Assembly (NCBI GenBank): GCA_026419785.1
Contig: JAODTK010003455.1
Span: forward strand, 336,365-400,364
Source: Sclerodactyla briareus
Taxonomy: Eukaryota > Echinodermata > Holothuroidea > Dendrochirotida > Sclerodactylidae
Length of the DNA: 64,000 bases
Direction: 5' to 3'
Every line of letters begins with the position of its first letter. Within the stretch, counting starts at the first letter, position 1. This document shows, in pieces, positions 13,560-26,800 of this stretch. The position numbers were made by a program, and so were the translations under genes. Below the pieces are notes generated by a model that had not been told where the DNA came from, did no database searches, and worked only from the letters and a program-made list of their open reading frames with translations.

Positions 13560-15270
13560 AACCCATTTGCTCATTTCATGGCGTAGCCAGGAATTTTGAT
13601 TGGGGTGGCCATGGGGTCCCCCTCCCCTTTGGAGAACACCCATCCCCTTTTGAAAGCCCTCACCTTTGGAAAATTTTAGAATTTTTGGAACCCTCAGATG
13701 AAATCTTGTTAAACATTTGCCATCATTTGAAGTCATTTTTCCATAAAAAAACTCTTGTTCTTGAGAAGTGGTCAAATTTCTATTTCCACTTGGTTCAGAT
13801 CATGGCGTTAAGGACTCTTCCATTTTTTAGGGGGGGGGGATAAAAAAATTCTCAAAATCTTGAACGGACGCATGATGGAAAAAGTACTACCGCAGCAGGA
13901 ACGCGCGGAAAAAATTGCTGTTTTGCTTTGAAAATGACTCCTGAATTTCGCCCGAATTCGCTTTTCTGAATTTTGTTCATTTCCTGCCTGTATATTCGGT
14001 CTAATTTTTTTATCCTTTTCGGCACATCATTTTGGACGATGAATCAAAGTCTTGGTATGAATTTGAGGGGGTGTCTACGCTCGCTCCCTCCTCCTTATGG
14101 TCATGCCTTAGCTGGCCAGGGATGCATGATACCCAGGGAGTCTATAGCCACAGGACAACAATTGCAATAATCTAAAAAAAAAAACTAACCAATTGCCCCG
14201 AATCTCAAATGTTTATCGGTGTGTATTAAAAGCAGACAAACAAAACCCAGCGACCATGGGCGTCAAACAGGTGGCGGACGGGGGGTGTGACATGTCCCCC
14301 CACTTTCAAAAGTGGGGGGGATATCATAGCGTTTGTCCCCCCCACTTTTCGGACGTCATAAAAAAAAATAAATAGAAAGCCCGATTTTGTATCACTCTAA
14401 AATGATTCAATTATGTCAACCCAAACAATAATCGCGTTGAAATTGTCTCAAGTCCAATAATAATTTCCAGGTGCGGACCCCAGGGGAAATTCTGGACCCG
14501 ACTAGACGGCCGAAGGGTAAGGATTTTACCAATGCGTTAAACGAATAGCCAAAAAGGGCATAATTTGTCAAGTGTTGCGCGCGCAATATTGCCGTGTTTC
14601 TTCACGGCGTTGCAGGCTGGCTACTATGCGATTGTAATGATTCGAAGCATGTAGTTCCTCGATTAATTTCAGAAGCCTTACGGGCAGACTCAAGCCCCCC
14701 ACCCCCCCCACAATCTTCTGAGATGACAAATTAGGGCGAAAATTCGTTGAACATGGGAGGGGAAAAAGATAAGTGAAAGAAAATGCCTGCTGAATTTTTG
14801 GCAGTCTGTTTCGATAAAATGCCCGGAAACATGATTTTTTTCCGCGCTTCGGCGCGCGCCGGTAGTTCCAATGACGAATTGAAAATTCGGATACGGAATT
14901 TTCTGCGCCCGAATTTGAGTGGTCCGTACGCCTGTGGCTTTTCTCTTCGATCCAACCAGAGACCGTTTGGTAGAACCCTGGATCCCCCGCAAACTAAGCC
15001 GAGTAGAAAAGGAATAAAAAAATACTAGGTTGTGTGATAATAGGGGTTAAATCCCATCCAGTATGCACAATGACACTTTTTTTTGTTTTTTACTCAATCA
15101 CAAATGTAGAGGCGTGCATTGAGCTCGGGCAGTGCCTTTCCGTCGATCTGGAGGGTTATGAAAATCTGAAATTTCTGTACGCTCCGCGACAACGTGTGGC
15201 CGCTCCGACTTAGATGGTCATTTGCATCCGATGTGTCCCCCCCACTTTTCGAACGCTCCGACCGCCCTGA
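13560..15270. repeat. Diverse dispersed repeats
   Basis: Includes a segment starting 'atggcgtagccaggaatttt' (about 13577), a hairpin made of 'ccccccactttc' and its near complement (14297-14322), a second 'tccccccccacttttcg' at 14335 and a third at 15235, and a CG-rich patch (14830-14870). These look like non-autonomous repeats of unknown class. No protein gene was seen. Confidence 0.5.
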
Positions 15271-15549
15271 CAGCTACTACTGCGCAGGGGAGACGCAATT
15301 TCTGCGCATTGCTTGGATAGCTATATGATATCCACCTATAGCGCTTACGGGGGGTAAATATTTCTGCGGCGGTTGTTTCATCATTTTCGCCAATGTTTTT
15401 GCCCGAACTGGGGGGAAGCTAGTGCTCTCGCCCCTTGCACCCCGCCTATGTTGGTTGGATATGACCAAACGAGTGAACTGTTCAAGCAATCTGGCTGGAA
15501 TGAGGAGAGAGAGGGAACAACAGAAGAGACAAATGGTTGTGAGGGGTAT

Positions 15550-15583
15550 CGACGCACCCCCCCCCCCCCCCCCCCCCCCCCCA
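15550..15583. repeat. Poly-C tract
   Basis: A run of about 26 C follows 'gacgca'. Open frames spanning it (poly-Pro or poly-Gly) are artefacts of the homopolymer. Confidence 0.9.
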
Positions 15584-15889
15584 CCCTCGGATGCCATGTC
15601 TTCTATGATCTGAAAAAACTTGCCGCAACTCCACATGGGGGGAAAGAAAAAAAAACATGTACATATAACGAGTACTACTTGCTCGCGAAGCGACGCAAAA
15701 TTTTTGCACACTGTTTGGATATTGACCCAAAAAATGGGCTTTGTTCAGAGCAAAAATGGGGAAGAGGAGGCCGCATTAGTGCCAGGTGTTGTCATGAACG
15801 AAAAAATTGAGGAAAAAATTGGGGAGGTGGGGTTCGATTGGGGGGGGCATGGCCCCCGTGCCCCCCCCCCCCCTAGGGCTACGACAATG

Positions 15890-16260
15890 GTCTCATTTAA
15901 CAATCCAGGACCACACTTTATACATTTCATGGGAATTCAACAAACTTGACCTTCACATGAATGCGGAACAATTTATACACCCTGCAGAACCCCCAGTGAC
16001 TCGAGTCAAACTTATGTTAACATTTTGGGGGACTAAACATAAGGTAGACCATACCAATCAAGCTCAGGAAAATCAAACCAACTTTGAAATGGGGAAAACA
16101 CATGCAAATATAAGACACACTGAATGACCTCCAGTGTCCTCCCCCATGGAATATCCAATTTTATATAGGAATAATTGACGGAGTGCTTACTCACAGAAAT
16201 GAGTGGGTGATGGTGGAATGGAAAAAAATATGACGGAACTTTTGACATAAATTATGCAAA
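15890..16260. repeat. Third, partial copy of the 4.5-kb family
   Basis: Phrases such as 'ttcatgggaattcaacaaac', 'cccagtgactcgagtcaa' and 'gggggactaaacat' match positions around 5790-5930 in copy A and 10360-10470 in copy B. It is truncated. Confidence 0.6.
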
Positions 16261-16279
16261 TAGACGACTGCAGTTACCA

Positions 16280-18610
16280 TATTGAACGCTGGTGAAAATC
16301 TAATCAGTACATCCTACTTCCTACCCGCATCCTTAATGTACCAAACTCCGTCACCATAGCACCTACGGTCATCTGTAATCTGTAACGAGCCGAACAATAG
16401 AATTACATAAAAATTGGCTAATTACCTTACATATGGACTTTTGTCCCCAAATCTATCAGATTGTTCACCTAAGTGTTTTGGACATTTATTTGACCTTTAA
16501 TGACCGTGGAGATGTGACTTTTTATGAAAAAGGTTTTACCCAAGATGAGATACACCCTGTTCGTGAAAATAAAACCACATCAGGAATAATGTCATGAAGT
16601 TCCAGGAGACATACTATTTGGCGTTTATGCCCCGTAAGTGACCTGATGACCTTGATGATGATGGTGTTATGAAAAATGTTTCTCCCACATGACGTACACC
16701 CTGTCTTAAATTCAACTTGCCAAGGAATGTCACGACGTGTCCACCCCCAAAAAAAATTCGTCCATAAGAGACCTTGAATGACCGTTGACGACAGTCAGTT
16801 TTTATGAAAAATGTTATCTCGATTTGAATGCACGCAGTCCTACAAAGAAGATTTATCTCAAAAGGATACTGCCGATGCTATTGGGAAAAAGGTATCGAAA
16901 CCAAACTTTGACCCCTTGTAAAAAAACTTTTTTTGGAGGACAGAGTATGCATCCGATCGACGCGGGAGTTTGCTTCGTCTATTAGACACAGAGATCGTCA
17001 ATATCCAAAAATCGAGATTTAAAAATTGACCGTTTAATTTTCTTTGCCGGTAACTCTAAAAATAAGCACACAATCGAAATTGCATTTTGACCTCATTATC
17101 AGGGGTAGTTGAATGCCGTTTAACAACAATCACAATGGCAAATAACTATATGAACATCTAATGCACTTCAATTTCAAATGAAAAACTTTGACCTCTGATA
17201 TATTCGCACAAAAAAGGGTCATATGGGGTGTTAAAATTCTGTGTCCATTTCGAGCAGAAGGTACCTTTGAGATCCGGAAAATGCAAACGAAAATGATTCG
17301 ACTAAGATATGGTTAAAGGCAAATGAGGTCAAAGGTCACACGGCGGTGAAGGTAAACGATGGATAACAATGCGCACCTAACCTCGGCAGGAATTGGATCC
17401 CATGTATGGCCAAAAAATAGGTTTGACTTCAATTGACACTTAATGACCTGGATGACGTGACCGCCGTTCTTAAAAAATGTTTTAACTTAGAGGGTTACAC
17501 ACTGTCCTGAAATTTAAACAACATCAGGAAAAGGTCACTGGAAGTTATTCCAGGATAGGAACACATTACGATGGCAGTTTTAGGTATATGCCAATAGTGA
17601 CTTTGAATGACCTTTTGACGATGGTTTGTATGGGAAAATGTTCTCAACAGACGTACATCAGTCCGAAATTTCAACAATTGCCAAGCAGGTCCTTAAGTTG
17701 TCTCCAAAAAAATATTAGTTTTTGTCCATCGTGACCTTGAATGACTTTTGATGACATGGCAGTTTTCATGAAAAAATGTTACTCTCGATGAGATGCACGC
17801 GTCCTACAAGCATTATGTATCTTAAAGTATACGGGCTGATTTTGTTTTGCTTTTTATTGGGGCCAAAAAAGGGATCAAACACCTTTGACCCTTGTAACTT
17901 GAGAACCGAGTGCACGATTGAAGCGGGAGTTTGTTAGTTATTCAGCAACAGAAGCTCGTCACATATCAAAATGTCGACAAAAATGACAGTTTGATTTGCT
18001 TTGCCATCGTAACTCAAAAATAAGCCACATCATTCAGACATGTGACCTTGTGAATTCTTTTAAGGGAGTTTGACCCGCTCATTCTAAAAATCACCATGAA
18101 CAAATCACTACGAAAATCCTAACTGCACTAATTTCGAATTTGAAAAACTTAGACCTCTGATATGTTACACCACAAAGGGTCAAATTATGGTTTAATTTCG
18201 ATCGGAAAGTACCTTTTAGATCCGAAAATGACAACGCGAAATTTGATTTTCGGCCAAAAAAATGGTAAAGGTCCCAATGAGGTCAAAGGTCACCACAGAT
18301 GGAGGTCAAAGATTTGGGAATCACAATGGTGCACTCCCAACCTCGGCACAAATTGGTCCCAAGTTATGGCACAAAAAAAACAGTTTTTGACCCCAAATGA
18401 CTTTGATGACCCTATTTTACGGCTGAAAATATAATCAGTTCATCTACCTCATAATCCCGAATCTATGTGCCAAAACCAAGTCACCATAGCACCCTACGGT
18501 TCATCCGTAATATTGCGCACGAGCCTAAACAATAAATTAATAATAGGCTCATTACCTTTCTTAATCAGTGACTTGCGTGCCTAAAATCTAATCAGATCGT
18601 GATTACCAAC
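16280..18610. repeat. Second tandem duplication (about 1-kb units) with flanking segments
   Basis: Two collinear units, about 16480-17415 and 17425-18410, share long blocks rich in 'gaccttgaatgacc' and 'atgaaaaatgtt'. A related flank ('taatcagttcatctac ... ccatagcacctacggt') precedes the first (about 16295-16460) and follows the second (about 18425-18600). Copies differ mainly by small indels. Non-coding. Confidence 0.8.
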
Positions 18611-21600
18611 CCGAATGCTACCCTGAAAATTTCGTGGCAATTGCACTTGCCGTTGGAAAGAATCTGCTCACGAGGAAGTGTGACACCACACAAACACGCA
18701 CCCACACCCATAGTGACCACTAAGTCTCCTGAAATTTCATTCTCTCAGGCGGAGACAATAAATTGTTCGCACAAGTGACTATCATAGCAGGTATCTGTTT
18801 TAGCTAGAATTGATTAGTGACCGTAGTAGAACATGCGAGCGTGTGAGGAAGATGTAATTTCTCCAGATTTAGACATCGGGCAGTCAGGGCAGTCAGAAGT
18901 ACGTGGGGAAAGTTTGGGCTACTTTTTGCAGAGAGTTTGTGGCGTTTTATTTTGGTTTGTCTTGTCGATCGTGAAATCAGTTTCTGTTTTGGAAAAATAG
19001 AGGACCGGACAAGGTCTCGAACGAGTGTTTGGGCCGTCTCGTTCCCGAGTAATTGAAACTTCGAGTACTCGTGTCCTTGACACTAGTCACGACTCGAGTC
19101 CTCCAGCACTGATGGCTTCTAAGGTTCAGGAGATGCGAAGTAGACCAGACATACAGACCACACAACAAAGTGAGAGTGACATAAGTATCCCGTTGAACAA
19201 GTTTCAGGAGAGTCAAAAAAGGAACAGAAACAGATTGTTAGTAATAACTCTTGATATTTCATTGTACATGATATGCTCTACCCCAATCCCCAAGCAAGAG
19301 CTAGAAAATTGATTGCTTATTAGATGAGTTAGGGAAGAGCACCATCCTGTGTTAGTGTATAACTTGCCTTAATATCATTTTTGTTTTATCCAAATTAGTC
19401 AAGATTATTACACCGAAATACAAAGGAGACAAAAAAGAGAAACGTGTGAACTCTGGCGAATATCCACAGATGTACAGTAGTAGGTCTAGATGAGCACAAT
19501 AGGCGGAGGAAAAGTAACAGAAGGGAAAGGAAAAAAATAACAACAGCCCCCGCAGAGGAGAAAATGGAGAGACTGCACTCAATAAATTACAACAATTCTA
19601 TATAAATGCAAATTCACAGAGGAATTGAAGGGTTCTTGAAAAATGAAACACATTTCATTAATAGAGAAAGCTCTAATCCCTTCACCTAGATGAAAGTACA
19701 AACTATATAGCAATCGATTATCTTGGTCAAAGCTGTTGTAATACAAGCTCCCCACTTGGATTAAAAGTTGTTGGCATGCGACCACAAGCATGTACATGGC
19801 TTGTACACACTTTGTCCCAGTAAAACTATGTGCAAAAATCATTGTAACTGATAACAATGCTAACAAGGTGCACATTGATCAATGGTAATACGCACCAAAA
19901 ACATGAGCACATATTACAACAATCTGTAATGAACGTATCAGGTGTACACATCACACATATGAAATGTGATGATTTCAGTACCATATAATGCCAGCGAACT
20001 AGGGTCAATTTCATTTGGGTTTGATGTCCGACACTTAAGTACAAATACGCAACAGAAAAATTAAATTTGGCAGTGGAATAACTGAAAAGAATTATTAAAG
20101 AAGCGAAAAAAAATAAATCATATTACATGAAAATATACTAATAGTAGTGTCATCGAACAACCTCCAGCCGATTTTGTCAATGGAGAGAAGAAGGTGCTTC
20201 ACTGACAATAGAAGCCAAAACTGCACATAACATGAAAAATGTCCGTAAACTGTCATAGCTACAACCGACTTTTACTGTTCCATACATAATGGTGAATAGT
20301 CTAAAAAGGTTTATATTCAGAAAGATTTCACATGCTCAGACTGCCTAAACAGGACAAGCACTTGAATTTCCAAAAACATAACTAATTGTGCAACACCATC
20401 AAAACTAAGAACATAACTCACAAAACAAAATACATAGATACCATTCAGTACAGAATTAATCTCCCACAACAAATCATACCCCACACACACCAGTATCTAA
20501 AATATATTTCACTATATGCACACGGTTCAAAGAAACAATAGACAAATCGATTAATTTTTACTGCATTGGCTTTGAGAATGAAATATTTGCAAAAACAGTA
20601 AGATTTCAGTGTTGCCCTTTTGAATATAAATCTCAATATAAAAATTTGTCCAGTACAATTTTTAAAACTTGGTCAGACCCTTTTATTGGCAGGAGAGTAA
20701 CTACAGTGTGAGGGAGGGGTGACTTAGATGGGAGGAGGGGGTCCTGAACACAAAAAACTGATCAATGTGGTATGAAGGAAATAAGGAAAACAGGATTAAA
20801 AATAAGGAAAATTAGGTCTGGGTCCAGGACATTATCTAGAGGAATGTATAGCGGGCATCTTGGATGGTGTGCAGGAGGGGGCGGTGGTGTATGGAGAAGG
20901 GGGGGGGGTTATACATGGAGAAGGGGGAGGAGCGCAGAGATGCAGGTAAATTGGCAAAATGCTAGACAGAGTTATAACGAATTGTGTATGTTTCTATCTG
21001 TACGGTATACTCCGATGACTCGCAGAAGTGAGTGCCCAGAACTCTGGTCATCAGAGTAGGGGAGGGTGAGAGGGGGCACAGAGGGGTGACTCAACTCAAC
21101 TCTGGAAGAGGGTCACTGCTGGGTGAAACCAGGGGGATTATTCGATACATTTTTATCTGGAATAGCCGGTGTTGGGACGTTGATACTTTCCTGTTTCCTG
21201 CTGGCTTTTCCCGGGGAACTCATATCTCCTGACACAAGAGTCAAGTTATCAAGTCTAATATATCTAGCTTTGTTGGTTCAAATCGGTTTTTGTCTTCTTT
21301 GGGGGTGGGGTGGGGGGGGGGGGGGGCTAATTTTCCAGCCATGTTTGAAGAGTCTAACAGCAATCCTTGGGTCCCTTGCTTGGATATTCATGCGTGTATG
21401 GCATTACCATAAATGAATACTTCATCAGAATAGGAAGTGATCTGTGAATTACATATGGACCAGCTGAACCAATTTAAATTGCTACAAAAGTCCCATTCAT
21501 ACACAAGAACTCACGGCTTCCCTTCACGTTTAACATAGAAGGAACTAAAATGTGGAATTGTGCATAAGAGTCACAGAGGGGGGGGGGGGGAGGAAGATGA

Positions 21601-22980
21601 AGGGGGATTTTGCCCAGGTTCACAATGAAACGCCAGTCATATAATTGTCAAAACATGTATAAGCATGAAAGATCATAGAGGGATTTTGGTTATGTTTAAA
21701 AAAGTATGCTGTTCTCGGATGTGACAACATCCAGCTTTAAATGTACAGACGTCCACTTGTGATTGAACTGCTCAAACTCTACCATCAACATTTTATAAAC
21801 AATACAAGTAAAAAGGTATTTCATGTGATTAATTTACACAATATGTATTTTTAATTTACAGTCTTATAATACAATTTACCAAGCATTTTTTCAGCTGAGA
21901 TTCCTACGGATCCAGAGACAATGGGGGCTCACAAGCTGTTACAAAAAGTGTGTTCAGCTATGCCCCTCTCCCTGAAAAAAGTCACGCAAGTTAAATCCCC
22001 AATAAAATGAGTACTGGTAAATCATAGAACTAAATCAGCATAATTTAAATTTTGTGATTAAATTAGCCAACTGTAGCCCATTACACCACTCCCAATCCCC
22101 ACTAGATAGTAAGTTGGGATTAACAGTTACACACCCCACCCCTCCTAAGTAATACTGAACATATCTTTCATAGTATGGGTGCTCCAGGCGAACAGTCCCT
22201 CTCCATCATCGCCACCTCTCCACCAGACAGACAGACAGACAGACATGACACAATCTCCCTTGGGAATAAGGACCTTCAACTATGATTTCTGCACACAAAA
22301 TTTTCAGTGTAGTAAAAAGGACGAAAGGAACCACCGTCAGTCGTGAACACTGTCTGTGTTCACAGGGTAAATGGAACGCAGCATGATTGTGAGGAACGTG
22401 ATGCATACTTTGAGTGTTCTTGGTCTAAGACAGATGAGCTGGAGAATATATCGCTTCACAAGAACTATATGCCTATACTGTCATTAGGCCATCTAGGGAT
22501 GTGTTCTCTCAGGACACAGCCAGACTGCAAATAATTGGTCAGCAGTCATTCGTGTGCATGTTTGTGTGTGTGTGCAGCCAACAAGCCTCTTATACTCATT
22601 ATATTAAAATGTTTTACACCTACCCAGCACGATGCCCCTGGCCATAGACACATACACTCTAACAAACCTCACTGGAAATTAATTTGTCTCTATTCGTCTC
22701 TATTCCAAAGCATCAGCCAGAACCAGCCACTGCTCTAGGCAGACATCAGAGCTCTAAGCTGCTTTCCTCACAACTTGTAAATATGCAACACCTTTTTATG
22801 GTGTATCATCCGAAGAAAATTTCATGACTTGAGTTAATGATATTCAGAGATCGCAGTACTGCTTTCATGGGGAAAAATCCATAGAGTTGTTTAGTCCATA
22901 CCTCCTGTAAAGTGATGATTGGAGTCATCATTATTCTAAATCTCTGCTTCGGTACTATATATGTAAGTTTGAATGGCAGC
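18610..22980. other. Non-coding stretch between repeats and the KMT2 3' end
   Basis: No gene was recognised. It holds a hairpin-bearing repeat (about 18721-18757), a CGAGT-rich patch (19018-19110, roughly inverted relative to that at 7.88 kb), G runs (21307-21330, 21580-21592) and a CAGA microsatellite near 22222. The right part may include the 3' untranslated region of the KMT2 gene; no clear poly(A) signal was located. Confidence 0.5.
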
Positions 22981-23645
22981 TTTGCATGATCAGCATGAGA
23001 TGCCTCATGATCAGCACATGATCCCACTATATTTACTGAATCTGTCTAGGTTGTAAACCTAGGGGTACAAGTGATTTCTACTTAGCCTTCCATAGTATGG
23101 CCTGATCAGTGCAAGACCAGCATGTGATGACCTCATGGTAAGTGCATGGTCACACCATAATTAGTGACTTGGTCTGGTCAAGTTCATAGAACCAAGGTTA
23201 CAAAGTGATCCTTCCATAGCACAGCCTGACCAGTGCATGATCAGTATGTAATTGACCTCATGATCTGTACATGATCACACCATAATTATTGAATCTAGTC
23301 TCAGGTTCACAGAACCAAGGTTACAAAGTGATGCCTACCATAGTACAGCTTGACTAGTGCACGAACAGCATGTGATGACCTCATGATCAGTACATGATCA
23401 CACCATAATTATTGAAACTAGTTTCAGGTTCATATAACCAAGGTTACGGAGGAATGACTTTCACATTACAGGCTGATCAGTGCATGATGAGGCATGCGCT
23501 GACCTCATGATTAGTAACATGATCACACCATAATTATTGAAACTAGTTTCAGGTTCATATAACCAAGGTTACGGAGGAATGACTTTCACATTACAGGCTG
23601 ATCAGTGCATGATTCAGCATGTGATGACCCTCATGATCAATGCTT
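22980..23645. repeat. 124-bp minisatellite, about 5.4 copies
   Basis: Unit starts at about 22980, 23101, 23225, 23349, 23472 and 23597 (spacing 121-125 bp). Each unit has 'gatcagtgcatgatcagcat', 'cctcatgatcagtacatgat', 'accataattattga' and 'accaaggttac'. The third and fourth complete units are nearly identical. The palindrome TGATCA recurs two to three times per unit. The array lies immediately downstream of the KMT2 stop codon. Confidence 0.9.
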
Positions 23646-23776
23646 AACCAGCACCATGAGCCGTGAATCTTCTGGTGGGAACCATTGAGTTCCCCTACCA
23701 ACACAGGGACGTGTCCACTGCACTGTACAGCCTGACCACACGATACCGTCCAACACCGCTGATTGCCTCTGTGGCT

Positions 23777-23871
23777 TCAGTGCATTACAACTCTACAGTA
23801 TGAGCCTTGCATGTGCATGGGATCTTTTTCTGGCGGTCGTCCTCAATGTCAAACTTGTAGTCATACGTCAG
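23777..23871 (-). CDS. KMT2C/D: KMT2 terminal exon: end of SET and post-SET
   Basis: Following an acceptor (TTGACAG) the exon reads LTYDYKFDIEDDRQKKIPC, joining KGEE from the preceding exon exactly as in KMT2C/D (GEELCYDYKFDFEDDQHKIP CHCG). The rest of the post-SET tail (CxCGAxNCRKWMN in human) is visible only after allowing indels: the literal frame reads CTCKAHTVEL and stops at 23785-23787, while an aligned reading ends at the TGA at 23777-23779. The three cysteines normally bind zinc together with one SET cysteine. Confidence 0.88.
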
Positions 23872-26800
23872 CTGTCAATGAAAAACAAATTATATGGTGG
23901 CGTAATGTTAGGCAAGAAGAAGCAGCGTAACTCAGGGTAGGTTAGCATGTAATAGTGGCCTTGACAACAGTCTAAGAGCATATCAGTGGTTCCCAAAGCG
24001 CTCATACCCCTCCATTCCCCCCCCCCCCCCCTCCCCCTACCCGGGAGGTAGTGAGGAGTGCTATGCAGAGGCATTGACACTGGTGTTTCAAGTGCTTACA
24101 GCCTGTCACTGCACTCCCTATCCACAATTTCTTCCACATTTGGATTGAATTTAATTAAGCATCTGGGTATGTTCAGGATTAGGGGGGGGCGGTGTTGAGG
24201 TTGTTCAAGATAGTCAGAGTAGGCGATCCCAAAGAGGTCGAGAACCAAAAGTAGATTACATGTGATCACCCTACAACTATCTATCTCATGAAAACTACCC
24301 ACCTCCTCTCCTTGTGCAACTTCCGGTTGGAGAAGATGATTATCTTCTTGGTGTCAGGGCCAAAGGTCACGACCTCGGCCACACAGTTGGGGTCGCAGGA
24401 GAAGATGGTTGATGTACTTATACCACGACCCCCCCGGGCCCAGGGTTTCGCAGCATGCCGTGGAATCGCAGCGGTGTCGTTGTCGATGCGGAACATGTAG
24501 ATGCCGCGGTTGGCGTCGTTGTAGCTCTTCTCGCGGAGGTTGGAGATCTCGTTACGGATCAGGGTCCCGATGTACTCGATCACCATGGTGTGCTTCTCGA
24601 TCTCCGTGGCAGCATACATGCCAGCCCCTGGAGAAAATGGGAGGCAAAGACGAAGGTTTGTAGAATTCCATATGTTGCCACAAACTACCCACGCTATTAC
24701 TGTCTGGCAGAAATCGGAACCAATATCTCAGTGATGGTGACACTTGATGATGCAAACGTTACTTCACTTCACCAATCCTCTCGCTACATTCCTCAATTCT
24801 CACTAGAGAAATAGCAGAGCCATGTTACGAAAAAATAACCCCATAGGAATTCGATCATTGATTCCTCCTGATAGAAGCTCATGTCCCAATGAGAGAGAAA
24901 ACTGCAATCTGAGCCTCTCCATGAGTAAGAACCACAGTGGAATTCAGACTGGAGGTCTAGAATAAAGTGTTATTGAAATTGGTGCCTAATATTTGATACA
25001 AGTGCTTTTCTGTGAATCACTGTTCTAATGAACATGCAATGTTTGGAAGTACAATGGTAATGCAACTATCATTTCTAAACTGGTACAGATGAAAAGAGGA
25101 CATGTTGAAACTCCACAAACCAAAATTTGGCAATTCTGGCATATTCCCTCGTGGAGTTATTTATTTTCACTTGAATGAATTTCACTCTGACTGATGACAT
25201 GACCTGAGTATCCATGCAAAGGTCGCCCATTGAGTTTATACAGCAAATGCTGATATTTTGAAACTATTGTAGCAGAGAAAATATTAGTTAATATTCATAG
25301 ATGAAATTATTCTTTCATATATTGTGAACATATTTTTCAATCAAACCACTGTTAGTTGTAGTTCCAAGCAAGAATTCCGAGTTATGATTGACTGGATAAT
25401 ACTTGGTCACTGATCGTTGGATGCCTGCATAGACACATACTGTATGTTAGATTTGGCCAGGTACACATTGTTCTTCCAATCGGTCTTGAGTTTCTTGTAC
25501 TGTGATGACTTGGTGTGGACGAAGAGCTTGTTGTACATGGGTCCGTAGTCCCCCTCTGTCAGGCAGGACTTGGACCTTGATTGGAGATTGCTGGGGGCCA
25601 GGAGGTGATGTCTGTTGAACAAAGAAGGCATTGTTATGATAACTCGATAATGGGCCTGTTCACGTTGCAGGCCAGGCGCCATGCACCTGGCCTGCACTGT
25701 GAACTGTGGCCGCAACTGTCTCCTTACTACTGGCAGTTCAGGGAGACAGACGGATTTTTTTTTGCCCCGGCCGCTCTCTTCACTTATTATGCTTAAATGT
25801 CACCATTGTTTGACAGCTTTGGTGATAGGCTATCCAAATCTAGTCACCCTCATGTCTGGGAGAACAGTGCTACTAACTAACAGATGGGAGGGGGCATGGG
25901 GCATTGTCGCAGATTTGCCTCGTCACGGTAATGACCATCATCACACTACTTCTTCATCCTCACTACCATCACAATAATCATTCAACAAGCCATTATCACC
26001 AACTGTTATCATTACTGCACCTATCACCTCACAATCACATCTCAATCTCACCCCTGCAAAGTCGCAACATACTCACTGCCATCATCACACCTATTAGTAT
26101 CAACATCCCAACGACCATCACTGATATCATTCTACCAAGCTACCACTGTTGTCATTAATACCACCATCATCTCACCACTGCATCCCCACTCACTGCCATC
26201 ATCACACCTATTAGTATCATCATCCCAACGACCATCACGGTATTCTTCTCACCAAGCTACCAACTGTTTTCATTAATACCACCATCATCTCACCACGGCA
26301 TTCTCAACATCACTGCCATCATCACACCTATTGGTATCATCATCCCCACTACCATCACCGTTATCATTCTCACCAAGCTACCAACTGTTTTCATTAATAC
26401 CACCATCATCTCACCATGCATCCTCAATATTAATTTCATCATCATATGAACTAACCATCATCACTATCATCATCATCATCGCCTATCATCCTCAACATCA
26501 CCATCATAAACATACTTAGAATACTCTATGCATGAATGGCTCCACCACAAACCTGAATCGTGCCTGTCGCTTCGGTTCTGTCCTTGCACACCCTTGTTGG
26601 GTTGAACCTCCAGCGGGAGGTCGATGAATTGTGACCGTCCGTAGCGGAAGGAATAGTTACTGATCATCTCAATGCCTGGTAGCTGTCGTGATCAATGAAT
26701 CATATGAAAATGTTAGTGATATTCAACAAAACATAGCACAGTCACAAAAAATTCAAAGTCCTCTTATTGAAGGAAGGAAACCCCCCCCCCCCCCTCATAA

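Noticed and set aside
15277..15810. Poly-Pro/poly-Gly open frames on both strands
   Set aside because: Created by a 26-base C run.
25925..26515. His/Ser-rich coding region
   Set aside because: It is a CAT/ACC minisatellite inside an intron.
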